64,000 bases of DNA from a bacterium. Lineage in GTDB: Bacteria > Planctomycetota > Planctomycetia > Planctomycetales > Planctomycetaceae. The stretch lies in NCBI GenBank assembly GCA_016125225.1, contig WGME01000027.1:20137-84136 (forward strand). The letters are read 5' to 3'. Both the position numbers and the translations under genes were made by a program. Positions 63,712-64,000 of the stretch are shown here, piece after piece (the first letter of the stretch is position 1; the number at the start of each line of letters is the position of its first letter). Under the pieces are notes generated by a model. That model was not told the origin of the DNA, searched no databases, and was given only the letters and a program-made list of their open reading frames with translations.

Positions 63712-64000
63712 CGGTACGGCTACTCCGAGAAAAGCTGCTGTTTTCTGCCGAAGTCCTCTACGCTCACATCATCACGGAACGTCACGTGGAAACGCGACCA
63801 ACCTGGGCAAACACAGCTTGAACTCCAAAACTGAAGAGGAAGCTCTCCAGAAATTGCAGTTCCTCGATGAAGCAATGGCGCGCAAAACCGGCCTGATTCC
63901 ACGCGAACCAGAGCCTGCGGTCGTGTCTGACTCCAAAACTCCGATCAGCATCGCTGACGGTTGGGCCAGATTCATCGAGCATTGTGACCGTCCTGCGGTC
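63704..64000 (+). CDS. Partial plus-strand frame, possible third integrase (N-terminal part)
   Basis: The frame is open from a TTG at 63704 to the window edge, about 99 codons. The last part reads EEEALQKLQFLDEAMARKTG then ISIADGWARFIEHCDRPAV, similar to the core-binding (SAM-like) N-terminal domain of planctomycete tyrosine recombinases, where a G-W-x-x-[FY]-x-x-H-x-x-R-P phrase precedes the catalytic domain (recalled pattern). The start is uncertain, and the first 35 residues are unconvincing. If real, it marks another mobile gene next to element B. Confidence 0.42.
   Translation, partial: MATGTATPRKAAVFCRSPLRSHHHGTSRGNATNLGKHSLNSKTEEEALQKLQFLDEAMARKTGLIPREPEPAVVSDSKTPISIADGWARFIEHCDRPAV

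Larger units (their letters stand above)
59865..64000. mobile_element. Integrative element B (left part; right end outside window)
   Basis: A second element in tandem behind element A, with the same orientation and logic: an integrase ending in the att core, a HUH Rep-like gene, a small HTH gene, an iteron-like array and two unknown genes. Because no third att copy is visible, the element continues beyond the window or has lost its right end. Accretion at one tRNA through successive integrations explains the layout. Confidence 0.7.

Overview
The window is chromosomal DNA of a planctomycete, most likely family Planctomycetaceae or a close relative. The evidence is the set of protein families that are abundant only in that group: DUF1592/1588/1585/1587/1595 cytochromes, DUF1549/DUF1553 cytochromes, DUF1501 and DUF1552 twin-arginine proteins, a giant membrane-bound dehydrogenase/cytochrome c fusion, and a LEPR-XLL-type surface protein. 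Genes sit on both strands, operons are short, and Shine-Dalgarno sites are often weak.

Positions 1-51100 are ordinary host chromosome. In order: the end of a CPBP protease, tyrS with an AT-richer 3' third, a mazEF toxin-antitoxin pair, a Gfo/Idh oxidoreductase and arsM, a divergent TPR/DUF420 pair, a 1518-residue PQQ-propeller protein, gamma-glutamyltransferase, a membrane HEAT protein, a DUF3445 (haem N-demethylase-like) protein, a 1777-residue deacetylase/dehydrogenase/cytochrome c fusion carrying an in-frame palindromic repeat, a SulP transporter with a perfect terminator hairpin, a nucleotide-sugar epimerase with two glycosyltransferases, a DUF1592 + DUF1552 pair, a zinc-ribbon/TPR protein overlapping a LOG-family gene, an RmlD-like protein, a signalling cluster (CheX, CheY, HDOD-GGDEF, LuxR-type regulator), two secreted proteins, two membrane proteins, a second Gfo/Idh oxidoreductase, and a DUF1501 + DUF1549/1553 pair.

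From 51119 to the right edge the window is a tRNA-Arg(CCG) integration hotspot. The 18-bp sequence GAATCCTCTCGGGAATAT occurs at the tRNA 3' end (51176-51193) and again at 59865-59882. The 8.7 kb between them (element A) carries one compact minus-strand operon: HTH protein, Rep_trans-type initiator/relaxase, small HTH (Xis-like) protein and tyrosine integrase. It also carries a 1107-residue repeat-rich surface protein as cargo. Directly behind it starts element B, organised in the same way: integrase, HUH-type Rep, HTH (Xis-like) protein, an iteron-like array and two unknown genes. A possible third integrase begins at the right edge.

The most interesting observation is that attP of element A appears to lie inside its own integrase gene. 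In the integrated state int1 stops two codons past the att core, inside the tRNA. If the element is circularised through the 18-bp repeat, the same frame continues without a stop into the right end of the element (59864 down to 59675) and adds 62 residues. Integration would therefore swap the C-terminus of the recombinase and could act as a built-in switch. The int2 gene reads the same att core in a different frame because of four extra bases next to the core.
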